From: Gavia stellata
Taxonomy: Eukaryota; Chordata; Aves; Gaviiformes; Gaviidae
Length of the DNA: 64,000 bases
Assembly (NCBI RefSeq): GCF_030936135.1
Contig: NC_082620.1
Coordinates: 1,116,001-1,180,000, forward strand
Reading direction: 5' to 3'
Positions 1 to 20,759 of this stretch are shown here, one piece after another (the stretch's first letter is position 1; each line of letters begins with the position of its first letter). Under the pieces are notes generated by a model. It did not search any database and was not told the origin of the DNA. It saw nothing but the letters and a program-made list of their open reading frames with translations. Made by a program: the position numbers and the translations under genes.

Positions 1-620
1 GTCTATGTCCCCATCACACACCCGTGTCCCCACCGCACAGCTGTGTCCCCATCGCATGTCTATGTCCCCATCACACACTCCTGTCCCCCATCACACACTC
101 CTGTCCCCACCGCACACCCACGTCCCCATCGCATGTCTATGTCCCCATTACACAGCGGTGTCCCCACCACACAGCCGTGTCCCCATCACATGTCTATGTC
201 CCCATCACACACCCGTGTCCCCATCACACAACCGTGTCCCCATCACACAACCGTGTCCCCATCGCATGTCTATGTCCCTATCACACACCCGTGTCCCCAC
301 CGCACAGCCGTGTCCCCATCGCATGTCTATGTCCCCATCACACACCCGTGTCCCCATCACACACCCGTGTCCCCCATCACACACCCACGTCCCCATCGCA
401 TGTCTGTGTCCCCATCACACACCCGTGTCCCCATTACACACCCATGTCCCCATCGCATGTCTATGTCCCCATCACACACCCGTGTCCCCACCGCACAGCC
501 GTGTCCCCATCGCATGTCCATGTCCCCATCACACACCCATGTCCCCACCGCACCCCCCGTGTCCCCATCACACCCCCGTGTCCCTGTTGCACCCCTGTGT
601 CCCCATCACACCCCCCCCCA
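1..620. repeat. 19-bp minisatellite (about 31 units)
   Basis: Tandem array cut by the left window edge. The basic unit is close to GTGTCCCCATCACACACCC (19 bp). Variants alternate between ACACACCC, GCACAGCC and GCATGTCTAT, giving a 57-bp higher-order unit of three. The array decays into C-rich DNA after about 560. The unit has no stop codon in any of three frames and its length is not a multiple of three, so long His/Pro/Cys-rich frames stay open in all three + frames. They are repeat artefacts, not genes. Confidence 0.95.
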
Positions 621-1839
621 TCCCCATCGCACCCTCCGCACCCCAGGGACCCCCCCCGCTCCCCCGGGGGTGGCAGCGGTGGGTGGCCCGGGGGGGGTCC
701 TTACCGCCGGGGGGGGGACACGTACCCGCACAAACTTGGGTGCCGACACCCACGTCCCTCCTGGGCGGCGGGAGGAGGCCGGGCCGGGGGGACAGCCCTT
801 AAATCCCCCCCGCACCCGGCCTTCGCCTCCTCCTCCTCCTCCCCTTCCTCCACCCTCCCCCCGCTGCCAGCACGGGGCGGGGGGGGGGGGAAGGCAACAA
901 ACTGGGCTTACTGGTGCCCTCTGCCGGGTTGGACTGGGAGGACTGGGAGGACTGGGGTGCACCCAAAGCTGGCTGTGGGTGCTGAGCATCTCCCCCCGCC
1001 ACGCGCAAGGGGGAGAAAGTTGGGTGCACCCGGGGGGGGGTGTGTGTGTAGATGTGTGTTTTGCCGGATTTTGCATTATTTTCACCCAAAACGTGCCAGC
1101 GTGGTTTTGGGGTGGGGGGGTGACAGGGTCGGGGGGCCCCCCCCCGCCTCAGTTTCTCCACGCGGGCTCCTGCTGCAGCCCACGAGCGCGCCCTGCCTGA
1201 AAGGGCTTTATTGTAGGTCCTACAATAAACAAAGCTTCCTCGCAAGGGCAGGAGGGTGACGCCCTCCCCTGCCTCAGTTTCCCCCACCGTGGGGGACCGT
1301 GGGGCTCCGTGGCCCGTGGAGCCGTGGGTGCCTTCCCAGAAGGTGGCGGTCTCAGCCCAAAAATCCGCTCCCCGAAAGCTCCGGGGTGCCCCCAAGGGCA
1401 CCCCCCCAACGCCGCCCCGACGCCACGGGGGTGGGCACGGCTCCCCCCAGACCCCCAAATCCCTCCGGCACACCCCCCCACCGGCCCTTTGCACACCCCC
1501 CCCCCACTCCCCAGCGCTTTCCCAGCGCAGCAAAGCCGTTTGTAGCCCCACGCATGCAATGAGTGCGTCAGTGCTCAGCCTGCCGGTGTGGCGCGGGGGT
1601 CCGAGGTGGTGGCACCCTGTCCCCCCCCCCATCCCTGTCACCCCACATGCAAAGCAGCTGTGGGTGCCTGCCGGTGATGAAAAGCTCATTAAAAAGCTCG
1701 TTAGCCCGGCACACGGAAAGCCGCAACCTGGGGAACTCCTCGCTGCAAGGCCGCATGCACGCACCCGGGTAGGCTCGAACCCCAAAACCCGTCGAGGGGC
1801 TGTTAGACACACGGGGGGGGGGGGACACGGCTGCAGCCC
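621..1839. other. GC-rich non-coding stretch with C/G runs
   Basis: No gene is recognised here. The segment holds long C and G homopolymer runs (for example near 880-890 and 1034-1041), two copies of a GCCTCAGTTTC motif near 1146 and 1270, and the perfect palindrome at 1207-1229. Several open frames of 100-360 codons on both strands are Pro/Gly/Arg-rich, overlap each other, lack family resemblance, and are what high GC alone produces. Confidence 0.6.
1207..1229. repeat. 23-bp perfect palindrome carrying AATAAA on both strands
   Basis: The arms TTTATTGTAGG and CCTACAATAAA are exact reverse complements around a single T. A poly(A) hexamer, AATAAA, sits at 1224-1229 on the + strand and at 1212-1207 on the - strand. 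It could act as a two-way 3'-end signal, but no gene ending here is recognised, so that role is an inference. Confidence 0.85.
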
Positions 1840-2282
1840 GAGGAGCACGCTTGCACGCTTATAAACTCGCACAATGGCATGCTTGCACAATTGCACGCTT
1901 GCGCACTTGCACGATCACGTCCTTGCGCGCTTGCGCAGCTGCAGGCTTGCAAGCTTGCGCCCGATCGTGCGCTTGCACGCTTGCACAGTCGCCTGTGCAC
2001 GTGCGTGCAAAATCGCCTGCGTGCCTCCTTGCACAACCGCGTGCTTGGCTGTTTGCAAAACCGCTTGCTCGCACAAGCGCGTGCTCGCACGGTTGCGTGC
2101 TTGCACGTTTGCACCACCGCGTGCTTGTACGACCGGGTGCTTGCACGACTGTGTGCTTGCACGCGTGCACAACCGCATGCGTGCAGAATCGGGCGCCTGC
2201 AACCTTGGGCGCTTGCACGCTCGCAAACTGCACGCTTGCACAATCGCACGCTTGCGGGATTGCACGCTTGCACGCTCCCAGG
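1840..2282. repeat. CpG-rich 8/16-bp tandem array
   Basis: Degenerate tandem repeat. The half-unit is about 8 bp (CTTGCACG) and the commonest full unit is 16 bp, near CTTGCACAACCGCGTG, with occasional 24-bp units. About 25 units are visible and nearly every one holds one or two CpGs. Many contain TTGCACAA, one base from the C/EBP consensus TTGCGCAA. All frames on both strands are mostly open and give Cys/Ala/Arg/Leu-rich peptides, which are repeat artefacts. The array ends about 300 bp before the ECE1 isoform-c first exon. Confidence 0.85.
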
Positions 2283-2439
2283 AGAAACGCCGCATCCCTT
2301 TGCCGGCGAGCGAGCTGCGGTGATGTATCAGGGGGGATGCGTTCAGCAGCCGGGGGGGGACATGGGGACCCCCAAAATGGGGTTTGGGGCCCCCCGAAAG
2401 AGTTAAAGGAGGCGAGCGAGGAAGCCCGTCCCTCCAGTC

Positions 2440-2590
2440 GGCCCCATTGGTTTTCCCATCCCAGGTACATCCTTTGCTCGTCACCCTTCGTCACCCTCCG
2501 TAGGCCGCGGAGGCGTAACGAGCTGCGCCGGGGCTCAGGCGGGTGCTCGCCCCAACGGGGGCCGAGGCCGGCGGGAGCGGGGTGGCAGCC
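2440..2590 (+). promoter_or_regulatory. ECE1: Probable ECE1 isoform-c promoter and 5' UTR
   Basis: This is the GC-rich sequence directly before the ATG at 2591. It shows an inverted CCAAT box (ATTGG, 2446-2450) and a 10-bp direct repeat TCGTCACCCT at 2478-2487 and 2488-2497. Each copy holds CGTCA, half of a cAMP-response element. There is no TATA box. The transcription start cannot be placed from sequence. The promoter role is inferred from position before the initiator exon. Confidence 0.55.
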
Positions 2591-13783
<11,193 letters not shown>

Positions 13784-14068
13784 TGGGCAAGTACCCGAGG
13801 GAACCGGCTGCCGGTTGCTTCATCCTCCACCGACAGCTGAATTTCCCCGGTCCTTTAGAGAGGCTCAAACCACTTCTCCATGCAACAAAGTGCCCAGCTC
13901 TCAGCCGGAGCGGCGCCCTGCGTCCCCGGTATCGTCTGAGGTTCGATCCACTGTGAAAATTCCTCATCCCCTCGCTCGTTTGTGAAATGACTTCGATTTT
14001 GGGGGTCTTTTATTTCCCATAGTGACCGGGCCACGTGTCAAGGCACGCGCGTCCATGGGCACTACCCC

Positions 14069-14182
14069 GTATTTACACATGCAGCACTCCAGCCTGACCC
14101 ACTGCCCCGGCAAAATGCCTCCTTTTGGAGGCAATAAAGGGAACGCTGCAACGCTGGCGGGTTTGGCTGCATGTGTAAATAC
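14069..14182 (+). ncRNA. Predicted stem-loop in the ECE1 3' UTR
   Basis: The 16-bp arm GTATTTACACATGCAG (14069-14084) is the exact reverse complement of 14167-14182. Inside, CCAGC (14089-14093) can pair with GCTGG (14153-14157), and TGCCTCC-TTTT-GGAGGCA (14116-14133) forms a tight hairpin abutting AATAAA (14133-14138). The right arm contains the Pumilio recognition octamer TGTAAATA. This is an mRNA structural element by position, not an independent RNA gene. Confidence 0.7.
14133..14138 (+). terminator. ECE1: Proximal poly(A) signal of ECE1
   Basis: AATAAA 350 bases after the stop, immediately after a 7-bp hairpin and within the loop of the larger inverted repeat. GT-rich DNA follows (GTTTGGCTGCATGTGTAAAT). 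Its use would give a short 3' UTR. Confidence 0.45.
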
Positions 14183-15093
14183 CTTCCTCTCTCCAAAGAT
14201 GCGCACATGATGATGGAGAATATTTTAAGATATATTTTTTTGGGGGGGAAATATATATATTTTTTTCATGCATTGTGGAATACACTGGAAAATTTCAGGG
14301 AAAACGCATTTAAAAGCCTTTTTTTTTAGTCAAAGATTAGGATATTTATTAATTTTTTTTTTTACTTGGTGCAGCACCCTGTGGTGACAGTCCCTGAGCT
14401 GGGGAAGGCGGATGGGGCGGCTTGGGCTGCAGATGTAACTAGCTAGCCCCAGTTCCCAGGTTTCTCTGAGAGGGACTGTCCTCAGAGAATGCTGATGGGG
14501 AAATTGGGGACAGGGCTGGAGGATGCTGTGGGTCGCAGAAAGCCTTTGCCGGGATGCTGCGACTCCCGGGATTAGCTTTAATTTCAGAGCGCAAAGGGAA
14601 AAGTTGATGTGCCAAAGACGTAACCAAGGTGGTGACGGTGTGGATGAAGCACCCCATTCTCCCTCCTCTGCCTCCTGAAGCGAGGTCAGTTGTGATTTCC
14701 TGGCCCAAAAGCTTCCCCAGACAAATGCAGGCAGTTCCTGCTGCTGCTTCGCTCACCGCTGTGCCCCGGCCTCTAAGCCTGGGAAACTGCAAGCCCCGAA
14801 ATCACTGCGTGGCCCTAAACCTCCATCCCTCTGTGGCTGGTTTGGCACTGGGCGAGATCTGGATGGGAGCAAGGGGCTTTCTTAAGGTGTTTTTTTTTAT
14901 ATTCCTGTTGCGGTTTTGAGAGGAAACCACTGACAGTAGCTCAGGTGCTACATGTTGTCTTGTGTGGCACCTTCTTGCTCTAGACAGAAAGCAAAGATGT
15001 AGAGGGATTTTTAATATTTATATGTAAAAGGGGGGGGCGGATTTTTTGTAACTATTTTTTCACCCTACAGCTGGGGCTTATCGTAATTGAAAT

Positions 15094-15099
15094 AATAAA
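15094..15099 (+). terminator. ECE1: Distal poly(A) signal of ECE1
   Basis: AATAAA within AATAATAAATAC. T-rich and GT-containing DNA follows from 15100 to 15140, as expected of a downstream element, so cleavage near 15115-15120 is likely. Confidence 0.7.
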
Positions 15100-15117
15100 T
15101 ACTTTTTACTGAGTCTG

Positions 15118-18100
15118 GAGCTGCTCACGACTTGTTTTTTCTGATAGCGGGAGAGTCTTGCATCCCTTTATCTGCATTTTTCTCCCTGTCCACACTGATG
15201 AGACCATCCTGTGCTGACAAAACTGAGCCAAGGAGGCTTTTCCCAGCCTGCACTTGCCCTCTACTGCCCCTCTCGGAGACTAAAGCCAGGCTTTTGTGCC
15301 CAAAAACCTCACTCTCGCTGCGGGTGGTTGTTTGCTTTCCACCTCTATGGCACGGCCCCACGCATCTCCTCAGCAGGGAGGTCTTTCCCTGATGCTTTTC
15401 CTTCCTCCTGGGAGAGTTTTTGGCCAGCCGGACTGCCTTCAGATCCAGCAGCACGGGCCCTGCATGGGTTTCTCTCCAAAGGGCCTTATTTATAGCTCCG
15501 CGATGCTGCGTGGATACTGCCAGCTCAGTAACGCAGGCCAACGTTTGCTCCTAAATGGATGCTCCGCGGCTTTGTCAGGCTTGCCCAAAAGTGCAAGGCA
15601 GGACCTGGACCACAGGCTCCCCGCTGAGCCTCACCCTAGCACCTCCGAGGGCTGATGGCCATAAAACAAGTCATGTGCTGGGTGCTCGTTTGCTATTTAG
15701 CCCTGGCTCATTATCAGGGGCTGGATTTGGGGTGCAGCCCCCTGGTTTTGCCCCATCAGTATGGAGTTTTTGGAAACGCAGAGTATTTTCGCTGCAGGGA
15801 TGGGCAGGACTGAGCCAGCGGCGTGTCGGGGATGTGAGTGTTGCATAAATAAGACGGTAAAACTTCCCTCTTGCTGTTTTTACTCTGTCTTCTCTCCCAG
15901 ATTGAATTGAAACGCTTTCTGCTCACACGACTTGGTGCAAGGCTGGGAGACCAGCCGTGGCTGTTATTTTCCCTGGGATCTGGCTGGAAATGGTGGCGCA
16001 AACCCGCAGAGGGCGGTGGAGCCGAGAAAATCTCTGCCTGCGCTCCCTGCTCCTGGGCTGGCAGGAGTTAGTGATGCTACCGGCGTGGTATTTTGGCCTG
16101 GATCTGGCCCCGCGTGTTTAAAATGCGGTGAAATGCCTACGTTCCTAGGAAAAGAGAGGAGCAGCGTGGGTGTAAGGCAAAGAAGAATTCAGCGGGGAGA
16201 GCGGGGCTGGGGTGAAAGGGTGTTTTCCCAGCTGCAAGAAGCAGGGAGGGGAGCATAGCCTCCTGTCGTATGGAGAAGTAGGATGTTGTTAGAGGTGGTT
16301 TAGCCATCTGAAAAAGAAATATTTTGGCTCTCTGGGGTTTACTCCCAGTGGGGGCCACTGTGGAGGGGACAGCCCCAGCACAGGAAGGATTTAAAGGGCA
16401 AGCATCAGCTTGCATCGTGGCAGGGGGATGCCACGGTCAAGGTGCTTGGAGCCGGCAGTGGATGTTTGCCTCCCTGGGAAGCTGCCGAGCGTAGGCAGAG
16501 CAGGCAAGAGGTGAATCATTCCGCTCGCGTGCCAGCGCCTGGCGTGGGCTTGCCTGATCCTGGGTGGTATTTGCTTTATTTTTCACTCAGCCGTGCCCCG
16601 GAGGGCAGAGACGTTTGCCGAGGGCTGAGCCCGGGCAGGAGGAAGAACAGGGAAAGCTCCAAGCAGGGCTGGTTTCTTTTTTTTTTTTAATGTGTTCTTT
16701 GTGGTTTTTTTTTTTTGCCTGGATGGCATTGGAAGGGAATCGTTGGGGGGAAAGGCAGAAGCCCAAAGAGGGAGGCGCTGCCATGCTGGGTGAAAGCGGG
16801 TGCTTGGAGCATGCTGGAGCCTCCAAAATGAGCTGGAAATGGCGGTTGTTCACAGGTTTGGTGGGGCCAAGACAGCCTTCGATGTGTGAGAGGCTGAACC
16901 TAATCATCTGAACTGCTCTTCTCCTTCCCAGTTTTCCCCCTCCAAGCAGGATCTAACCTGCAACGCATTACGACAGCGCTGGGGTCACTTACTGGGACGG
17001 TCAGATTTTAGGGCAGTGAACAGGCCAAAGGCTTCCTCAAACAATTCCTGCAGGAAAACAGCCCTTTTCCAGTGATACCCCAATCCTTTACTCTCTTTTC
17101 CTAAGCTCACCAACAGCTCTGGTGCTCCTACTATGCTCTTCGCCACGTGGTTGTGAGCGTCTCTGCTGTGCCAGGTATGTGAGAGACTGGTGGGATTGGA
17201 GAAAGGGTTGGTGATCCTCTGAAACAAGAGCTCAGCACTGTAAATTCAAGCTCCCCGAGGTGGTACATCAGTTCCCAGGTGCTAATAAAGCCAGCAGGAA
17301 AATTAGGAGGAAAAATGAAATGGAGTGGAACCAGAGGCGGTAGGAAGGGTGTGAATCCAACTGGCACTTGCTCAGGCTCGCCAAATCTGCAGGTTTCGTT
17401 GACCAAATCGTCCTACCTGGGGTAGTATGGGAGAAAAACCTGTCTGCTTTTTCCTCTTAGGAAAAAAAAAATGGGAAGATGATGACTGGGGGGAGGCATA
17501 GATTCTGGAGGAGCTTTAAGGCCGAGCCAGGAGCCTGGCTCCTTCGCATGGCTAGCACGCTTTGGGAGCTTCAGCAGACAATATGGTGAAAATGCTGTTT
17601 TTTTTCCTTTCTAAATGGGCAAAAAGAAGTGACATATCTAAAGATACTGGAGCTAGGAGGCTCTTTCGCAGCTGTGTTTACAGGCAGCTATTTCTGTAGA
17701 ACAGAGGGAGCCATAGATGTCAATTTGCTTTTGGTATGAATTTTCTTCCGCATGAAGGGGCGTACCAGAAGTGCCATGCTTGGGCGGCGGTCGATGGAAC
17801 AGCACTGGGCACCAACACTCCCCCGACCACACAGCTTTACTTACACCCTCAAAATTATTACAGCAAAGTCTTTATGAGCTGTGGAGGGGGATCCGTCTTC
17901 TCAGCAGGCTGCAGACAGAGATGGGCTGTGAGCGCAGCAGCTCTTTAGGATGTCTGGAGATCTATCAGTCCTTGGGCAAACCCCCTGCCATGATGAAAGT
18001 TTCTCCTTTGTTCTCCCATTTTTGGGGAGTGGGGGAGTCCTTGGCCTTTCTTTGGGGTTATTCTCATTTCTCTCTTCAGTCTTTCAGTGCCCACTCCCCG

Positions 18101-19690
18101 GGTGGGGAATTGTCGGTTGATCTGGCAGGCGGTAGGCTGCAGAGGAAAACTGGCTCAGAAAAAAATACCTGGATTCCCCGCTACATACTTGTTCCTGGCT
18201 GCTGATGGAAACAGTCCCCATTCAGGACTTCTTTACAGGCTGGCAAGGCTCGGTTGGGCTTTTTTCCTCCAAAAATCTTGTCGGTTTCCATTTCACCCCA
18301 TTTCCCACAAGCAGTTTGAAGTAGGTGCGAGCTCACCTCATCCCGGGCATTCCCCTGACCCCAGTGCAGAACGAAAAGCACAGAAAGGGAAACTAAATAG
18401 CGTGCTGGTCATCTTCCTTTTGCCACAGGCTCCACTAATAACTTCTGGTATGATGCAGTGCGCTTGTTCAGTGTGGTTGTACCCTGTAGATAGCACCTTA
18501 GTAAGTAAGAAACTATTCCAGTCACACAGCTACTCTTACTGGAGGCCACCATAGTGGCTTAAGCGGCGTGGCAGCTCCCAGGAGCTTTTCTTCTGAGGTC
18601 ACACCTTGGAAGACGGTAAACCTCGGGGTACGCTACAGTCCTCGTGTGTCAGCACTGGTGGGTGTCGTGTCCTAAACCTGACCTGCACGAACAGAATTGT
18701 TTAATAATTCAGTCTGACTCGAAAGGGAAAATGGACTCAAGACCCTTTACTATTTTTTGGCCACTGGGTGCGGTGCTGTGCTGAGTTTTGCTCTAGTGAA
18801 CGACATCAAGTCCAGATTCTCCCCCTTCAGATTTGGATTTTAAAACTCAAAATTACTTTCCTGCTTACAAATGGGGCTGTTGTGGAGATGTGGATAGATG
18901 TGAGTCATTGGGTAGGTTTCCTCTAGTGTGGAAGACCCTTATCTTTCTTCTGTCAACTTCCAGCTGCAGCACCAGTTACTCGCCACCGAGCTGTTTGCTT
19001 TAGTAAAAGCTTTTCACTTTTAAGAGTTTATTTGTGATTGCTTTAAAGTATTATCCTCCTCCTAAACTTGCAGCTACCCAGAGGACGCAGCAGATGGGGC
19101 ACAGACAAGCTATGGAAAACTTTCCTAAAGCAGCTCACGTACCCCAGGCTGGGTGACATGGGGCAGCAATACCTGCCGGCGCAGCAAAGGCGCTGGGAGC
19201 GTTTCCCTGGGACGTGCTGCGCCGCAGGAATGTCGGTAGGTGCCAGCCGGCTGGAATGAGCCCTCGGGAGCCAGCGGCGGGAAAGGACAAGTCAGGACAA
19301 TCCAGCGGCTGCTTGAATCTGCTCTGAAGTCCTTTTTATCTACCCAAGACAGCACAAACCGCCTTTGCCCCTCCCAAGCTCAGCCCAGTGTTGCTTGCAA
19401 GGAAGGTGCCGCGGCCTGGCTGTGAAATGCTGAAGACGGTGGTGGCGTGGCAACCCTCGGCGGGCGACGGCAGCAGCGCAGGGGTGCGAGGAAGGTGTCT
19501 GCTGCCCCCGGGGCAGGCCCAGAGGGCCCTCCCCACGCCAGGCCCCATTGCCAGAGGTGGGCTCCCTCAGGGGCTGCTGGGCCTCCCTCAGCCGCCATGT
19601 CACCCTCAGGGTTGTCAGCCCTCACGCCGCCTCACGAGGGGCCGCGGGGCTGCCCCCGCCAGCCGCCCCAGGAGCCTGGGATGGGGCTGG
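15118..19690. other. Intergenic DNA between ECE1 and EIF4G3
   Basis: No gene, RNA gene or repeat family is recognised. T runs lie at about 16675-16690 and 16706-16717. Open frames reach 144 codons but show no domain, no consistent splice structure and no family resemblance. Cis-regulatory elements cannot be excluded. Confidence 0.6.
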
Positions 19691-19803
19691 GAGCCGCAGG
19701 GCTGTGAGGTTTTGGGCAGGGGGAAAGCTCCCGTGCCCCAGGGCCCGCAGTGGGGTGGGCGCTGCGCGGGCCCGGCGCCCCCTCACAGCCGAGCGTTGCC
19801 GAA

Positions 19804-20184
19804 GTCTCTCCGGGCCAAGCCGAAATCGCCCGAAGCTGTGGCCTCGCCGCTCCCGAGAGGCTCCGAAGAGCCCCGAGCGCCTCCCGCCTGGGCGGGAATC
19901 CCTGCTCCGAGCCTGTCCGAAGCTTCCCGAACTCCCTCACGCCCTCGGTCTCCGGAAAGAGACGAAGTTTCCCGAGCGCGGGGGTCACCGGAGGTGCCGG
20001 GCTGAGCGCGGAGCGAGGCGGGGGGGGGAGCACGGGGAGGAGGACGCGTGCGCCCGCGAAGGTCTCCGGAAGGAGCCGAGGTTTCCCGAACGGCGCTCGC
20101 CAGCGAGCGGCTCCGGAAAGAGCCGAAGGTTGCCGAGCGCCGGTGGGCCGAGCGGCTCCGGAGCGGCCCGAAGGCGCCCGAGCG
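19804..20184. repeat. Degenerate 31-32-bp repeat in the CpG island
   Basis: Four clear copies (19947-19978, 20061-20092, 20109-20139, 20154-20184) follow the pattern GGYCTCCGGAAAGAGCC then GAAGGTTTCCCGAGCG. A weaker copy is at 19804-19833 and a shortened one at 19859-19879. Three of the clear copies hold CCGGAA, the core of ETS-family sites. The spacing is irregular, so the copies are clustered rather than strictly tandem. Confidence 0.7.
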
Positions 20185-20565
20185 TCCGTCCTGCCGGACT
20201 GCTGGAGGCGGCCGCAGCGCCATGTTTGATGCTCCGCTACTTCAGTGAGGAAAATCCGCCGGCATCGCCCGAGAGCCGCCACCGCGAAGGGCTCCGCTGC
20301 CCCCGGGGAGGGGGACCGAGACCCCCCGCCGCCGGCGGCTCATGAGCAGCGCGGCCTGAGCCGCCTCCCCCCCTCCCCTCCCCGCCGGCCCCTCTCCCGT
20401 CCCCTCCCCGCGCCGAGCCCTCCGGGAGGCGCGTTGTCACGGAGACCGGCGCCGGTGCCGGCCCGCCGCGCTGCCCCGGCCGCCGCACCGGCCCCCGGCC
20501 CGCTCCCCGGCTCCCCCCCGGCCCCGGCCCCGCTCCCCGCCGGGGGGTGGTGGCTCCGCTTGGCG

Positions 20566-20759
20566 ATGAGTTTACCGCAGAAGGCGGCTTTGAAACCCGG
20601 CGCGGCGGCGGCGGCGGGGACCGGCCCCGGGAGCGGGGCGGCGGCGGCGGCAGCGGCGGCGGCGGCGGGGCCGCCTCCCCCCCCGGCTCCCCCTCACCCG
20701 GCGGCGGCGCCGGCGCCTCACCCCAACATCAGGGCCTTGCCGCCCCAACCGCCCCAGCA
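20566..20759 (+). CDS. EIF4G3: EIF4G3 first coding exon
   Basis: ATG at 20566 (G at -3) opens MSLPQKAALKPG, then Ala-rich (five and ten Ala runs), Pro-rich and PHPNIRALPPQPPQ. The donor is uncertain. CA|GTATCC ends the exon at 20759, and adding the A of the next exon gives Gln, for a PPQQ-IPRG junction. A second option, GGG|GTGGGG, ends at 20780, has the same phase and adds YPLPREG. The first gives the junction I recall for the family; neither donor is strong. The frame is also open upstream to about 20245 but without an ATG. Confidence 0.75.

Larger units (their letters stand above)
13784..15117 (+). other. ECE1: ECE1 3' UTR
   Basis: Runs from the stop to just past the distal poly(A) signal. 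It contains a proximal AATAAA (14133-14138) inside a stem-loop, a Pumilio-type TGTAAATA at 14174-14181, A/T-rich blocks (14220-14360) and the distal AATAAA at 15094-15099. The 3' end is inferred from the distal signal and the T-rich DNA after it. Confidence 0.75.

Noticed and set aside
5..1259. Long His/Pro/Cys-rich open frames (up to 411 codons) on the + strand
   Set aside because: They follow the 19-bp minisatellite in every frame and continue into C/G-rich DNA; no domain, splice structure or start context supports a gene.
13939..13949. GGTTCGATCCA, a match to a tRNA B box, in the ECE1 3' UTR
   Set aside because: No A box at the right distance and no pairing acceptor or anticodon stems; not a tRNA.
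15125..15541. 138-codon open frame on the - strand after ECE1
   Set aside because: No recognisable family, no splice or poly(A) context; consistent with chance.
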